Positions 49,214-61,204 of a DNA stretch of 64,000 nt are shown here, piece by piece. A program made the position numbers and the translations under genes. The number at the start of each line of letters is the position of its first letter. Within the stretch, counting starts at the first letter, position 1. The notes under the pieces are model-generated. The model was not told the DNA's origin. It ran no database searches and was given only the letters and a program-made list of their open reading frames with translations. The DNA comes from Typhlomys cinereus (lineage: Eukaryota > Chordata > Mammalia > Rodentia > Platacanthomyidae), in NCBI GenBank assembly GCA_023101885.1, contig JALPQD010000137.1, positions 4,306,071-4,370,070 on the forward strand. Direction: 5' to 3'.

Positions 49214-50339
49214 CTGGAAAAAGATAAAGTCATATACATTATTAAAAACTGGTTTCCTTTCTATTTTGTCAGATGGTGCTGTTTAGATGGGATATTCTCT
49301 GCATTTGTTCAAATTTCACAGCAAATACTTCCAAGTGCTGAAATCCTTCACTTCAACTCTCAGATGACAAGACACTTTAAGCAGACATCAGAGTGAGTAG
49401 ATCCTCCCCTTCCCAAATCTTAACCTTCCCTCTTTCCATCCTGCCTGTCAATACCCTGAGTGCTTTCAACTGGCTTAGACCTCCCAGTCTATACAGCGAG
49501 CCAGCATCCACACCACACCCACTTCAGTAATTCAGTCGGGAGGAATGGTGGACTTTAAAGAAGCTGCGTAAGCAAATCCTGGCTCTTTTATTATGGCCCC
49601 TTCGCTGGCCAGCAGGGTTCTCTCAGATTTCTAAGAGAATCCATCCCAAGGCCCAACTCGTTCTTGGTACACATTCCACCATTAAACTGATTCCTAGGGT
49701 TGGTGAGACACCTTGGCTGGTAAGGTGCTTGCTCTCACACAAAACAACCTACATTTGACCTCTGCCCATCTAGTAGAAGGAAACTGACCTTCTGAAAGTG
49801 TCTTCTGAGTCTCTCATCATATAATATGGGCAAGAGGCATGAATCTACCTGTCTCTCAAAAGAATTAATAAGAAATACCTGCTTGTCTGTTTTCTGGAGG
49901 GAACTTTCTTAGAGACTACTTTAGTAAGTCCAGGTTGGCCTAGGATCGAGGCAGAAGCCTTGCTTTGCTTCCCAGCCTCAGTTCCTGAATAGTTACCACA
50001 CACACTACCGTACCTAAGGGGATCTTGAAACTCGGGTCTAGAACTCATTTCTTGTTGCACTTTAACAAGAGCAAGGAAGGTAATATGTAACAGGACAAAC
50101 ACACAATATACACATCCCAAAAAAATGAGAGAAAAAAAAAAAAAAAAAACCAACAAGAAAAAGGGGCAAGCCTCTGCACATGGTTGCTTCTGAACGCTGA
50201 CTTGACTGGTAAATCACCCTCTGTGTGAAGGATCAGCCAGCAAAAAGGACTTTCCCACACTAGGCACTCTTCACAACCAGTCTTAGGATTTCGGAAGCCA
50301 AAAACAGAGGAGGAAAAAAGGAGACTAATGAACTTGGGA
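49214..50339 (-). other. First intron of the KRAB gene
   Basis: Contains a B3-type SINE remnant on the plus strand (about 49685-49840, ttggctggtaaggtgcttgc) and a poly-A tract (50133-50151). Nothing else assigned. Confidence 0.55.
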
Positions 50340-51300
50340 GGCTGGGCGGGTGGGGTGCCGTGAGGTCAACCTAACCTAGGCTAAAAGGGAAACCTTTGTC
50401 TCATATAAAAGTTAAAAATACCTGGAAATGTGGGTCACGTCATGCCTAAGGACGCCTGCACTCCCCACTTTCCCGAGTCCTGCCGCGATAACCCTACCCT
50501 CCCCCCAACCCCCGCCACTTGCAACTGCAAGCCGCGGACCCCCAGAGCGGCCCGAGCGCAGCCTCACCCCTGGCGCTCCGCGGCTGTCCTCCAGCGCCCT
50601 GCGCCCTCCCGGGAGCCCGCAGGCACCCCGACTCCCACGGGTTGGCTCTAGGCCGGCGCTCCCCACCGCGCGTGCCGGGAAACGACGCCCGGGACCCGCA
50701 GCCGGCCTCGCCTCGCGCAGCCGAAGGACGAGGAGCACCGGGCGACCGCAAGGCGGAACCCGGGGCGCCGGGACACACGGCTTCCCGCCGGCCGGCCGGA
50801 CCCGCTACATTCACCGCGTCCTTCCGGCACTGTGGACACCGCGTCCTTCTGGCGCTACGGACGGCCCGCCGCACGCACCGCGTCCTTCTGGCGCTACGGA
50901 CAGCCCGCCGCACTCAACCGCGTCCCTCCGGCGCTGTGGACACCGCGTCCCTCCGGCGCTGTGGACACCGCGTCCCTCCGGCGCTGTGGACACCGCGTCC
51001 CTCCGGCGCTGTGGACACCGCGTCCCTCCGGCGCTGTGGACAGCCCGCCGCACGCACCGCGTCCTTCCGGCGCTGTGGACAGCCCGCGTCGGCTGCGCTT
51101 CTCCCCAGCAGTGCGACCCGGATGGGAGGTTGAGGACCCAGAACCACAGCGAGGAGGAAGACACGCATGGACCAAAGATGGCGGCAGAGGGCGGATTGGA
51201 CGCAAAGGCCCATGGGAGGCCCTGGAAGCCCGCCCCTCCTCGCTTCGCTGTCTGTCATCTGATTGGACGTTCCTCCCCATAGGCTTCTCCCATTGGACAA
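50340..51300 (-). promoter_or_regulatory. CpG-island promoter and first exon region of the KRAB gene
   Basis: CpG dinucleotides are dense here and rare elsewhere in the window. Three ATTGG boxes (CCAAT on the minus strand) lie at 51195-51199, 51262-51266 and 51292-51296. A YY1-type AAGATGGCGGC lies at 51175-51185 in plus orientation. Minus-strand transcription would start around 51.0-51.2 kb and run through the minisatellite. A plausible first-exon donor (GTGAG after the exon end at 50568) is present but unproven. The island may be bidirectional because the YY1 motif points the other way. Open frames of up to 284 codons here are GC-content artefacts. Confidence 0.75.
50814..51095. repeat. 25-bp GC-rich minisatellite in the CpG island, about nine units
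   Basis: The unit begins ccgcgtccctccggcgctgt. Unit starts: 50814, 50839, 50878, 50918, 50943, 50968, 50993, 51018 and 51057. Five successive units (50918-51042) are identical. Others are extended by a 14-bp block gcccgccgcacgca, giving 39-40 bp units. Each unit contains several CpGs. Because 25 is not divisible by three, repeats shift frame. Confidence 0.95.
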
Positions 51301-51984
51301 CGCTGTCCCTCTGAACCCCAGTACGACAGGACATGAGAAGAACAGGGAATGATGCAGAAGCCACGATTTCTTGCCTGCAGGTATTTTGAAGTATGACTTC
51401 CTCCAGGCAACCTATCTGCTGTGTTCACGTAATGTTGCCCATGAGCTGTATCAGCTACTGAATTAGCTTCAAAGGGATGTTATTCACAAGCACAAATAAT
51501 TTATTGCTAATCTATTCTTTGGTGGAGCCAACCTGAGTTTTAAAATGAGAAACAACTTTCTAAAACTGGAACATCCAGGACACACAAAATATGAACAAAA
51601 CTTTTTCATTTAAGTAAGGAGCTACTGTATAATCTATTGGGTTTTAGATATATGCCAATGTATATTTTCATTTATTCCTCTCCTTAGGCTTCCTTGCCCC
51701 TACTCAGCTCAGTCTCCTTCCCAATTAAAAACAAATAAATAAAACTCTTCTTTCATGTCACATGCATTCCAAGATGTGTAAGCTTTTCTAGTGTGCTTAT
51801 ATGTCAGTGTGTGTCTATGTGTGTGATCACTATGGGAGGAAGAGAATGGGAGTAAGAGAAGGGTGGGGAGGGTGGGAGAGAAGTGCATGGGGAGGGCAGG
51901 AGGGCAAAGACATAAACCTAGTTTGTTTGTAAATAAATAAATTAAAAATTTAAAAATACCTTCCGCACCCCGCTCCTCCCCGGC
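51301..51984. other. Unassigned DNA upstream of the KRAB promoter, with L1-like 3' purine tract
   Basis: 51830-51955 has a purine-rich tract and an A-rich end (gtttgtttgtaaataaataa), resembling an old L1 3' terminus on the plus strand. The remainder is unassigned. Confidence 0.5.
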
Positions 51985-54900
51985 ACACAAGGTTGGTTCA
52001 ACATACGCAAATCAATAAATCAATAAATGTAATTCATCATGTAAACCAGTCCAAAGTCCAAGACCACATGATACTCTCGATAGATGCAGAAAAAAGCTTT
52101 TGACAAGATCCAACAGGCTTTTATGATCAAAACGCTAGAGACAGTAGGAATGGAAGGAACCTTATCAATATAATAAAAGCTGTATACAACAAGCCCACAG
52201 CAAGGATTATGCTCAATGGGGAACAATTGGAAGCATTCCCACTTCGATCAGGAACTAGACAAGGCTGTCCACTCTCACTACTTCTATTCAATATTGTACT
52301 TGAAGTCTTAGCTGAAGCATAAGACAAGAAAGGGACATAAGAGGGATTCAAATCGGCAAGGAAGAAGTCAAGCTATCCCTATTTGCAGATGACATGATCT
52401 TATACCTGAGGAATCCCAAAAAACTCCAACCAGGAAGCTCCTGGAACTAATTGAGAAGTTCAGCAGGGTGGCAGGATTACAAAATAAATGTGCAAAAATC
52501 AGAGGCCTTCCTATATACCCAGAATGAAAGAAGTGAAAAAGCCTTGAGAGAAACAATCCCATTTACTATAGCCCCTAAAAAAATGAAGTACCTTGGTATA
52601 AACCTAACCAGGGAGGGTAAAAAAACCTTTACAATGAAAACTTTAAAACCCTAAAGAAAGAAATTGCAGAAGACACCAGAAGGTTGGAAAGACCTCCCAT
52701 GTTCCTGGATTTGCCGAATCAACATCGTAAAAATGACCATCCTACCAAAGGCAATATACAAATTCCAATGCTATACCAATTAAAATCCCAAAGCAATTCT
52801 TTAAAGAAGTTGACCAAACAATCTCAAATTCAAATGGAGGCACAAAAGACCCAGGATAGCAAGACAATCCTGAGTAACAAAAACACTGCTGGAGGTATCA
52901 CCATACCGAACCTTAGTCTATATTACAAATCCATAGTTATAAAAACAGCCTGGTACTGGCTCCAAATAGACACACAGATCAATGGATAAGGGTGAAGACC
53001 CAGATATAAGCCCACAAAGTTACAGCCATTTGGTCTTTGACAAAGGGGCCCCAAAGAATCCAATGGAAAAAGAACAGCATCTTCAACAAATGGTGCTGGC
53101 ATAAGTGGATCTCCACATGCAGAAGATTAAAGCTGGACCCATACTTGTCACCATGTACAAGACTCAATTCCAAATGGATCAAGGACCTTTGATATCAGGC
53201 CAGAGACTATAAAAACCATAGTTGAAAGGATAGGGAACTCCCTCGAACTGATTGGGCTAGGCCAACATTTCCTAAACAGACACCCCAATGGCACAGTCAC
53301 TGCTACCAACCCTCAACAGTTGGGATCTTGTGAAATTAAAGAGCTTCTGTTCAGATAAAGAGATTGTAACAGGAGTTCAAAGGCAACCCACAGAATGGGA
53401 GAAAATCTTCACTAACCACATATCTGATAGAGCTCTACTGTCCAGAGTGCACAAAGAACTTAGAAAACTAAACACCGAGGAACCAATGGCCCAATTAAAA
53501 AATGGGTCCTGGGGGCTGGAGAGGTGGCTCAGGAGTTATGCTTCTGCCTTGCAATTGGAAGATCCTGAGTTCGGATCGCAGGTCCCACGTATAGACACCA
53601 GGCAGAAGCGGGGGGCGGCCTGAGTTTCTGGTCCTGGTAGGGCGGAACCTGTGAATCCCAGGGCAGAGTAAACAAAGAGGAGGTGGAAGCATCCATGGTG
53701 GTTCCTGAATCGTCCGTGGTTCTACACACACACACACACACATATACACACGCACACACACGCACATGCACACAATTGAATAAATAAATAAATAACTAAA
53801 TAAATAAATGGGCCCCTGGAACTTAAAGAAACTTTACCAGGGATGAATTGAAATGTCTAACAAATATCTTAAAAAATGCTCCACTTCCTTAGTCATCAGA
53901 GAAATGCAAATCAAAACTTCCCTGAGATCTCATCTCACCCCGGTCAGGATGGCAAAAATTCACAATACAAACAACAACAAATGCTGGGGAGGATGTGGAG
54001 AGAGGGGAACTCTCCTACCTTGCTGGTGGGAATGCAGGCTCATACAGCCACTACTGGCGAGCTGTCTGGAGATTCTTAAAGAAATTAAAGATTGAAATGC
54101 CATATGACCCTGAATTCCACTTTTGGGAGTAATCACCCAATACAGCAGAAATTCACCTCGATTAGCACAAGCATGACCATGTTCATAGCAGCACTGTTTA
54201 CAGTAGCAAAGTCATGGAATCAGCCCCAAATGTGCAATAGTTGACGAGTGGATAAGGAAAATGTGATACATTTATACAATGGAGTACTTACTCAGCCATT
54301 CAAAAAATGATGAATTAATGGAATTGCTGGGAAGGGATGTAAATTAGAAACATTATATTGAGTGAAGTATCCCAGACCTAGAAAATTAGCGCCATATGTA
54401 CTCCCAATAGGTGGCTCCTAGTACGAAACCCACTTAGAGACACTCAAAGATTAAATATCTGTAATACCTACCGTAATTACAAAGATTATGAACAAGGAGG
54501 ATGGGGGAAGAGGGATACACCAGTAACAAGGAGAGAGAGAGGACCATGTTACAACAGAGCAAATAGGCCACCATCAAGGACTGCAAGTAAGTTATGAGAC
54601 ATCTGGTTAAGTTAATGGATTTTCCTTTCTGATCATTTACAACTGATGGGGTATGATCTTACAGAATGGGAGAGCGTTATAGTCTGGCAGATAGAAATTA
54701 ACCATTTCGCAAATGGGTGATTGACCCCTCTCTCACCGCGATTTCCTACTTTTATTGCATCTACCTTTGAAGATACACTTATAACAAGACTATAATTTAA
54801 CAAGTTTTTATCTCCTATCCAGGGGGAATATTCAATACCCATCAGGATGGAATGAAATGCATTGCAGGAGCAGCAAGCAAACTGAAAAAAATAAAATCAA

Positions 54901-55470
54901 GAACCATAATTCAAGAATCAGAGCCTCTATATCAACCACCTGGGAAACTAGAACCGCCTAATCTCTCCCCATCCTGAAGCTCAAGGAAATTTGCGGAAGA
55001 GTGGGCAGTAAGATTGTTAGAGCACAACGATGGGAGGAGCAATGATATGCGAGATACTCCACACAAGTTAGGGCCGAAGCAATCATAATTGGGCTTTGCA
55101 TGTCCTGCCGCAATGTCCCACACACTATTGGCCCCATAAAGTCTAGCATTTGCTAAAGGCACCAAGATCCTGGAGGCAAGGAATTGACAGCCATAGTAGT
55201 GTTCCTATGCTTAAGGGGAATACAGGAAAGGGTCAGGGAAATGCTACTGGGTCCTTGTTCATCATCAGAGAAGAGACCCAGAGAAGAGTCTGGCATGCAC
55301 ATTGAAGGATTCTCTGGGGATGGAGGGGAAGGCACTGGGAGATGGGGAGGGAGGGTGAGGGGAGGGAGGAGCAGGAGGGTAGGGGGGAAGAGGAGGGAGG
55401 AACCAGTGTACCTATTAAGTTTGTATGAGCGAAATAATAATAAAATGTTAAAAAAAAGAAAGATAAGAGA
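51985..55470 (+). mobile_element. L1, 5'-truncated, ORF2 from the reverse transcriptase onward plus 3'UTR
   Basis: It starts within the reverse transcriptase domain. The catalytic FADD box is at 52382-52393 (context [12 protein letters not shown]). The C-terminal part follows with small frameshifts (METQ-like [20 protein letters not shown] at 52835, LLPTLNSWDLVKLKSFCSDK at 53300, CWECR region near 54020). A SINE splits it at 53514-53805. The 3'UTR, purine tract (55320-55400) and terminal ctattaagtttgtatgagcg with A-rich tail follow. Frame breaks are many, so it is inactive. Confidence 0.92.
53514..53805 (+). mobile_element. B2-like SINE inside L1
   Basis: Complete plus-strand copy: head ggctggagaggtggctcagg, body, (CA)n tail and (AATA)n end. 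Flanked by slightly diverged copies of aaaatgggtcctgg (about 53500 and 53806), the target duplication within L1 ORF2. Confidence 0.94.
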
Positions 55471-55489
55471 CAAACAATTAAAAAAAAAG

Positions 55490-55945
55490 ATTGTAGGAGC
55501 ACAAGGATGGGAGGAGAGTAATGATATGCAAGATACTCCACACAAGTTAGGGCCAAAGCATCATATTTGGACTTTGCTGCCCTGTGCAATAGTCCAACAC
55601 ACTATGGACCCCACAAAGTCTCCCATTTGCTAAAGGCACTAGGATCCTTGGCGGGCAAGGGATGACATCCACAGTGGTGTTCCTATCTAAAGGGAAACAC
55701 AGGAAACGCCACTGGGTCCTTGCACCTCACTGGAGAGGAGGATCCAGAGGGAGTTTGGCATGCTCATTAAAGGCTGCTCTGGGGATGGGAGGGGGAGGCA
55801 CTGGTGGGGTTGGAAGGGAAGGGGGAGGGGAAGGGGGCCCAGGGGTGGGGGAGTGGAGTGGCGGGAGGGAAGGGACCGGTGTTCCTGTTTAAGTTTGTAT
55901 GAGTGGAAATAACAAAATAAATATAAAAAATAAGCTTAGAAAAAA
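55490..55945 (+). mobile_element. L1 3'UTR-only insertion
   Basis: Begins ttgtaggagcacaaggatgg, a mid-3'UTR point matching 55013-55030, and repeats the 3'UTR to its end, with purine tract at 55780-55870 and gtttgtatgagtgg plus an A-rich tail. It lies directly behind the preceding L1 tail. Confidence 0.87.
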
Positions 55946-55959
55946 AAGAAAAAAAAAGA

Positions 55960-57036
55960 AACAATTATGTTGAGCGAACGTATCCCTGACACAGAAAATT
56001 AAGCGCTTGTATGTCACTTCTCAATAGGTGGCTCTAGTACCAAACCCACTTAGTGACCCACTCAAAGGTAAATCTCTGTAATACCTATAGTAATTGCAAA
56101 GATTATAAACAGGAAGGAAAGGGAAGGAGGGCCCTGCCAGAAACAAGGAGAGAGGGGATCATGCTACAGGAGAGAAAATAGGCCACCATCAAGGACTGCA
56201 AGTAAGTAATGAGATATCTGGTTAAGCTCACAGACTCTCCTTCCTTGTCACTTGCAACTGATGGGGTTTGATCTCACTAAACATGGAGGGCATAGAGTCT
56301 GGCAGATAGAAGGTAACCATACTGCAAATGGGAGATTTCCTCCCCCCCTCACCAGTCTCCTACTCTTATTCCATCTACCTTTGAATCTACTCTTATAATA
56401 AGACTCTATTTTAACAGACTTTTATTTCTGGCTAGGAGGTGACATCCAGTACCCATGAGGATGGAGCCAAGGGTGGTGCAGGAATATCAAAACTGGGAAA
56501 AAAACAACAAACCATAATCCAGAATATCAGAGACCATACATTAATCACCTGGAACCAGGCCAGCCTAATCTTTCTCCATCTTAAAGCTCAGGGAATTTCA
56601 CGGAAGAGGGGGGTGGTAAGGTTTGTAAGAGCTTTAAGATGAAGAAAAGCAAGGATGTGCAAGATACTCCACACAAGTTAGGGCCAAAGTAATCATAATA
56701 GGACTTGCAGGACCTGCACAATGACTGACAATCATTGACCCCCAAAGTCTAGCATGCATTACAGGTGCTAGGATCCTTAGAGGCAAGGGATTAAGAGCCA
56801 AAATAGTGTTCTATACTAAAGGAGAACACAAAAAGAGCTCTAGGCAATACTACTGTGTCCTTACACCTCATCAAGAGGAGGACCCAGCGGGAAGTTTGAT
56901 ATTCACACTAAAGGATGCTCCAGGAATTGGGGGCCACTGGGAGAAAGGGAAAGAGGGAGGAAAGGAAGGGGAAAAGGGGCTAGGAGCAAGGGGATCCAGG
57001 GAGGGGTGGAGAGAGGGAGAGGAATGTGGTACCTTC
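55960..57036 (+). mobile_element. L1 3' end (C-terminal ORF2 tip and 3'UTR)
   Basis: Third stacked L1 3' end, beginning near the ORF2 stop region (gacacagaaaattaagcgc). The purine tract is at 56935-57025. Its last part continues at 57605-57640 after a solo LTR. Confidence 0.85.
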
Positions 57037-57598
57037 TGTTGGGCCCACCCAGAGATAATGGTCTGGGAGGGAGTTAAGAAGGGCAATGCTTAGCACATGG
57101 GGCCAAAGATGGCTCTGGGAGTTGGTGTTGTCTTAGGCGTGACCCTGATCACATACACAGAGTCCTAATTGGCTTATAGGAGCCAACATCGATTTATGTT
57201 AGTCTGACCTATTCAGAGTAATGTGCTATACTGACCATCAAGGTAATTGCTGGGTGGTTCACGTGCTTTGAGTCTTTGTTTATATAAGCTGATTTGTTAA
57301 CCCCCAATAAACGGAGATCTTGCTTTGACAAACTCCCTGTCCTTGCCGAGTCTCTGGAGGGCTGAGGCGGAGGTTCAGGGGGTCAGGTCGTTACAGCCAG
57401 GAGCTGGTGTGTTTGAGTGAGTGAGATGAGTGAGTGACAGAGTGTCGCGTTGACAGACTCCCTGCTGTGTCCGGAGTCCCCTGGATTTGGGCAGGGGTAA
57501 GGGCCTGCAGAATATCGCCTTTCTCCGCCCCGGCGGCCTGGAGCCGTCCCCACGGCCTGGAAGCCGTCGCAGTGTGTGCTGGGAGAATCGTCCCAGCA
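57037..57598 (+). mobile_element. Solo LTR, class II-like (TGTTGGGCCC family), 562 bp
   Basis: Same family as 29899-30454. Flanked by ACCTTC (57031-57036) and ACCTAC (57599-57604), a 6-bp duplication with one change. It interrupts the L1 terminal block: gtggtacc before and accaactttgtatgagtgg after. A TATATAAGC box lies near 57282 and AATAAA near 57307. Confidence 0.88.
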
Positions 57599-57640
57599 AC
57601 CTACCAACTTTGTATGAGTGGAAAAAAATAAAAAAAAACA

Positions 57641-58048
57641 GGCAAATTCAGAAATCTTCTTGTTCAAAAACATTCAGATAAAGAATACTCAATCCATGTT
57701 CCATAGCCTGATCACTCAACTAAGACAATAAAGTGTGTTCTCCCTACTACGTCCAAAATTATTTTTATTGAATGGAGAGTCACAGTTGAGTATTTTTAAA
57801 TTCACACAGCAGAGCAACTGTTTTGAAATGGAAATGAAAAACAAGCTACATATAGAGACACTAACACTTGACAAATCCCCTCATGTTGAGCAAAAGTATC
57901 AGAACAATATATTGTACCTATACTGCTTGCTTACCTTTAATAAAACTAAACAGATAGAAATTAGAAGAAGGCTGGGGATTCAGGAGGATGAACAGAGAGA
58001 TGCATAAGGGAGCCTGCTGAGGTGATACAAATACCCCATATTTTAATG
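57641..58048. other. Unassigned intergenic DNA
   Basis: No repeat or gene recognised. A 90-codon plus-strand frame at 57735-58007 has no recognisable motif. Confidence 0.45.
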
Positions 58049-58380
58049 TCACACACCTTGGTGGTTATGTGGGTACATAAAATAGTCATACTTTGGGGAT
58101 ACACAGATGTATACAATTGTCATTGCTTCGGGAATTGCATGGATGCATACAGTTGTCCCAGCTTTGTGAGTTCTATGGCGTTCGTGTAATTGTCACAGTC
58201 TTCAGAGTTACACAGTTTGTATATAAGTGGTTATAGTTTTGGAAGTTGCACAGGTGTGACAATTGTTATATCTTGGAGGTTTCATGGGTGTATATAATAA
58301 TGTCATAGTGTTGGTGTTTACATGAACACATCCAATTGTCCATATCACTGGGAGTAGAACGTGGGTATATATTGTTGCAG
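58049..58380. repeat. Degenerate minisatellite, about 36-37 bp period, about nine copies
   Basis: Successive units share the pattern ctttgg-ag-t-cacaggtgtatacaattgtcat with heavy divergence. Anchors such as acaattgtcat, acagttgtccc, taattgtcaca and caattgtccat recur every 35-38 bases. Confidence 0.8.
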
Positions 58381-60004
58381 CTTGCTAAATTACAAATGTG
58401 ATCTTTATAAAAAAGTCAAGCCTTATCATAAATAAAAAAATATTATCAGGATAAAAGAACGGGTGAGAACTTACACACAGTACATATAACAAGTAGCTGA
58501 TAAACATGTTTTGTTAAATCAAACCCACTGCCATTTCAAGCTGCTCTATCAAGCTTGCTTGCTATGCAGAAATGAGGACTATATTGCTCGCACCTCCTGC
58601 ATGTTGTTGCTATACAGAAATGAGACTGTATATACAGTATGCACTGCACACTTCTTTGCTTATATACTAGCTATCTGGGGTAGGATGGTTGCTACATCCT
58701 TATCTCCTGTAGTCCTGGTATATACCAGTTTGGGATAAACCGTCTGTTAGATGTTAAGCATGTTAAACACAAAAGGACTCAAGCTACTCTCCTTCTCCCT
58801 TTTTTCTAGGGGTTCAGACAAAGAATCCTTTAGGATTCCCAGTCTACATAGATAAGGCAACTCCACTCTCCCAAGGACTATTCATATCCCACAACTTGTC
58901 TACAGATCTCAGGGACTTTCACTGACTGTGGTGTGAACCCCCCTTTCCTTCCCAGTACTTTTCCAACTTCATGCTCCTGGCCAATAGTCCTGAACTCATG
59001 ACCATGTCCTATAAGAGACCTCAGAACTGCTCTCTCTCTCTCTCTGGATTCCAGATGTGTCACTGGAAAAGCTGCTCCTTAGAAGAGGTTAAAAGTGGAA
59101 AAGTTGAAATGCAATGACAGACATCCATAATGTGAATTTTTTGTGTACCACTCAATGCTGTCTTGCAAATGAGTTTGTAGGAAGGCTACTCCATGGTTTG
59201 AGAGCTGGTCCTATGCTGGTCCCCAGTCCTGAGATGTAGCCAGGCTGAAGCTTGTACTGATGTTCTCTTCTGCTACTCCCTTTTAAGTAGGAGGAGGAAA
59301 GTTAACCCATCATTATATAACACACCCATTGGGATTATTTTGTGATGTGTTATCTTAAAACCAACCAATCAATGGTAATTTACCTTGCCTACTCCAAGAA
59401 TGGATTTTGCAATAAGTGCGAGGTCCACCCCTATACAAACCCAAACACATAGACAATCAACTCAGAATCTGAAACCAGTACTATAAACTCATCAATAAAT
59501 AATCTCCACAGGATTGGAGGATCACATGGTACATAAATAATCCGGGATATCACAATCCATGTGTAAATGAAACAAATTAAATTCATTACCCATTGAGTAA
59601 TTTCCAGAGATCTTGTTTCTGATCTATGACTGTTGATGGTTCTTAAATGTTTGTACAGAAACCAAAAATTGTTGATAGTGGAGCATATCTTCATGTATGA
59701 ATAGTTTTTCATGTAATTTATATGGAACGAAAGTTTAGGATGTATTACTACTTACATCTAGTATTGTTTTGTGTATTTTAAAATTTGAATGAAAACAATT
59801 CTGAGAAAAGGCCAGAGTGAATCCTGAAATCCACAGAAGCTTATAGGAAGAAGGGTTGGACATGGTGAAAGGGAATGTGGAAGGAATGGATGGGATTGTA
59901 GGAAGGGGGAGGGAGAGAAGCTGTGAAATGAATGAAATGAAGCTTAGTATGCTTTGTTAAAAGTAGAAAAATCTAAAAAAATCATGGGGTAAAGAGTGGA
60001 GGGA
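58381..60004. other. Unassigned intergenic DNA
   Basis: Contains a short (CT)n tract at 59031-59044. A purine-rich stretch at 59870-59925 may be an old L1 3' tract. No gene recognised. Confidence 0.45.
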
Positions 60005-60374
60005 TGTTAATCGGTTTGACAATGTGTACCTACCCCCACTAATCTTCATGTGTTTTAGGAAGATCATGGCAACTTTGAGAGGGTAGAGCCTTCTGGACGG
60101 TCACAGGTGGGGCCTTGAGTTGGATTAGTCCCACTCTGCCTCCTGAGAGAGGTCTGCTTTTGTAGCAGATGGTCCCAGTAGCTCCAACCTCCAAAATGTC
60201 TCAGTCAGTAACTTAGCCTACCTCCGAGTTTCAGCCAACCAGACATGCCACCCTCCTCCATGAAAGAACTGTATCTATCCCCTGTGGAACTGTAAGCTAA
60301 ATAAATTCCCTTTTCCCTTCAGTTCTTTGACTTGGGTGTTCTCTCATGGCAGAGAAAGGGGATAACCCCTTACA
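60005..60374 (+). mobile_element. Solo LTR, MaLR/ERVL-like, 370 bp, older copy
   Basis: Shares the gtggggccttgagttggatt block and taaataaattcccttttccc polyadenylation region with the LTRs at 37173 and 39337, but is more diverged. Runs TGTTAATCGG to CCCTTACA. No clear target duplication. Confidence 0.8.
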
Positions 60375-60954
60375 GGTGACTAATTCTACTAGACTGCTGA
60401 AGATAATCCTAACACAGGGATCACAAGCATGGCATTAGACAAACATCGAGTGAAACAGGAAAATGTAAGGGTATAAACATAGTAGGATGATTTTAGCATG
60501 AGGAGGGTCTGAAGTTAGCTGGCAGAGAAAAAAAAATGTAAACAGTAATCAGAATATATCTTACACATATATATTTCCAAAGAACAAAAATTTTTTTGTG
60601 TGGGGAAAACTTCTTGTTTTTATGAAAAGGAATTTGTTGCTTTATCTACATACACGATTCAACTACGCTGATCCACAAACCCATTTCCTCACCAACTCAT
60701 TAATATCTGCATTGAAGTGCTTCCACTTTTACACACAATAATCCCAAACACTTTATAAAAGTAATGTTTCTCTTATGTATCAATTCTCATGTAACACTTA
60801 TTCTCTTGTGAGCCATTAAAGACCATTTAAATATATATAATATATGCAATATTAACCTATTAAAATATTTTACTATTTTGTTCATAATATTTCATGGAAT
60901 TCTTGGGAGAATGAAGATATTTTGCATTCTTTCTCAGCCTTTTATTTCATTGTT
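60375..60954. other. AT-rich intergenic DNA, nothing assigned
   Basis: No recognised repeats or genes; ATATA-rich near 60830-60850. Confidence 0.5.
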
Positions 60955-61204
60955 TTAAAGATTTATTTATTTATTTATTTGTATTTATTCTTCATTTGGT
61001 GTGTGTCTCTGTGTGAATCACTCTAGATTGCTCTACCTCCTCTTTGCTTTACTCTGGAGGTTCCCAACCTCTGCCTTCCAGGATCGGAAAGTACAAGGCT
61101 TTTGCCATTTTCTCCTGGCATTTTTTACATGGAATCTGGGATCTGAATTCAGGACCTTCTGCTTTCAAGGCAGTGGCTTAACCTCGGAGCCATCTCTCTA
61201 GACC
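60955..61204 (-). mobile_element. Old B2-like SINE
   Basis: Antisense head (ggagccatctctctagacc) at 61204, body as in the 25.3-kb copy and a TTTA-rich tail at 60960-60985. Diverged. Confidence 0.85.

Noticed and set aside
50814..51095. Repeat array that could be taken for a CRISPR array.
   Set aside because: Units are contiguous without unique spacers, the genome is mammalian, and no cas genes exist.
50428..51282. Open frames of 156-284 codons on both strands across the CpG island.
   Set aside because: They arise from high GC content and the 25-bp minisatellite, which shifts frame each unit. They share no protein motifs and overlap on both strands.
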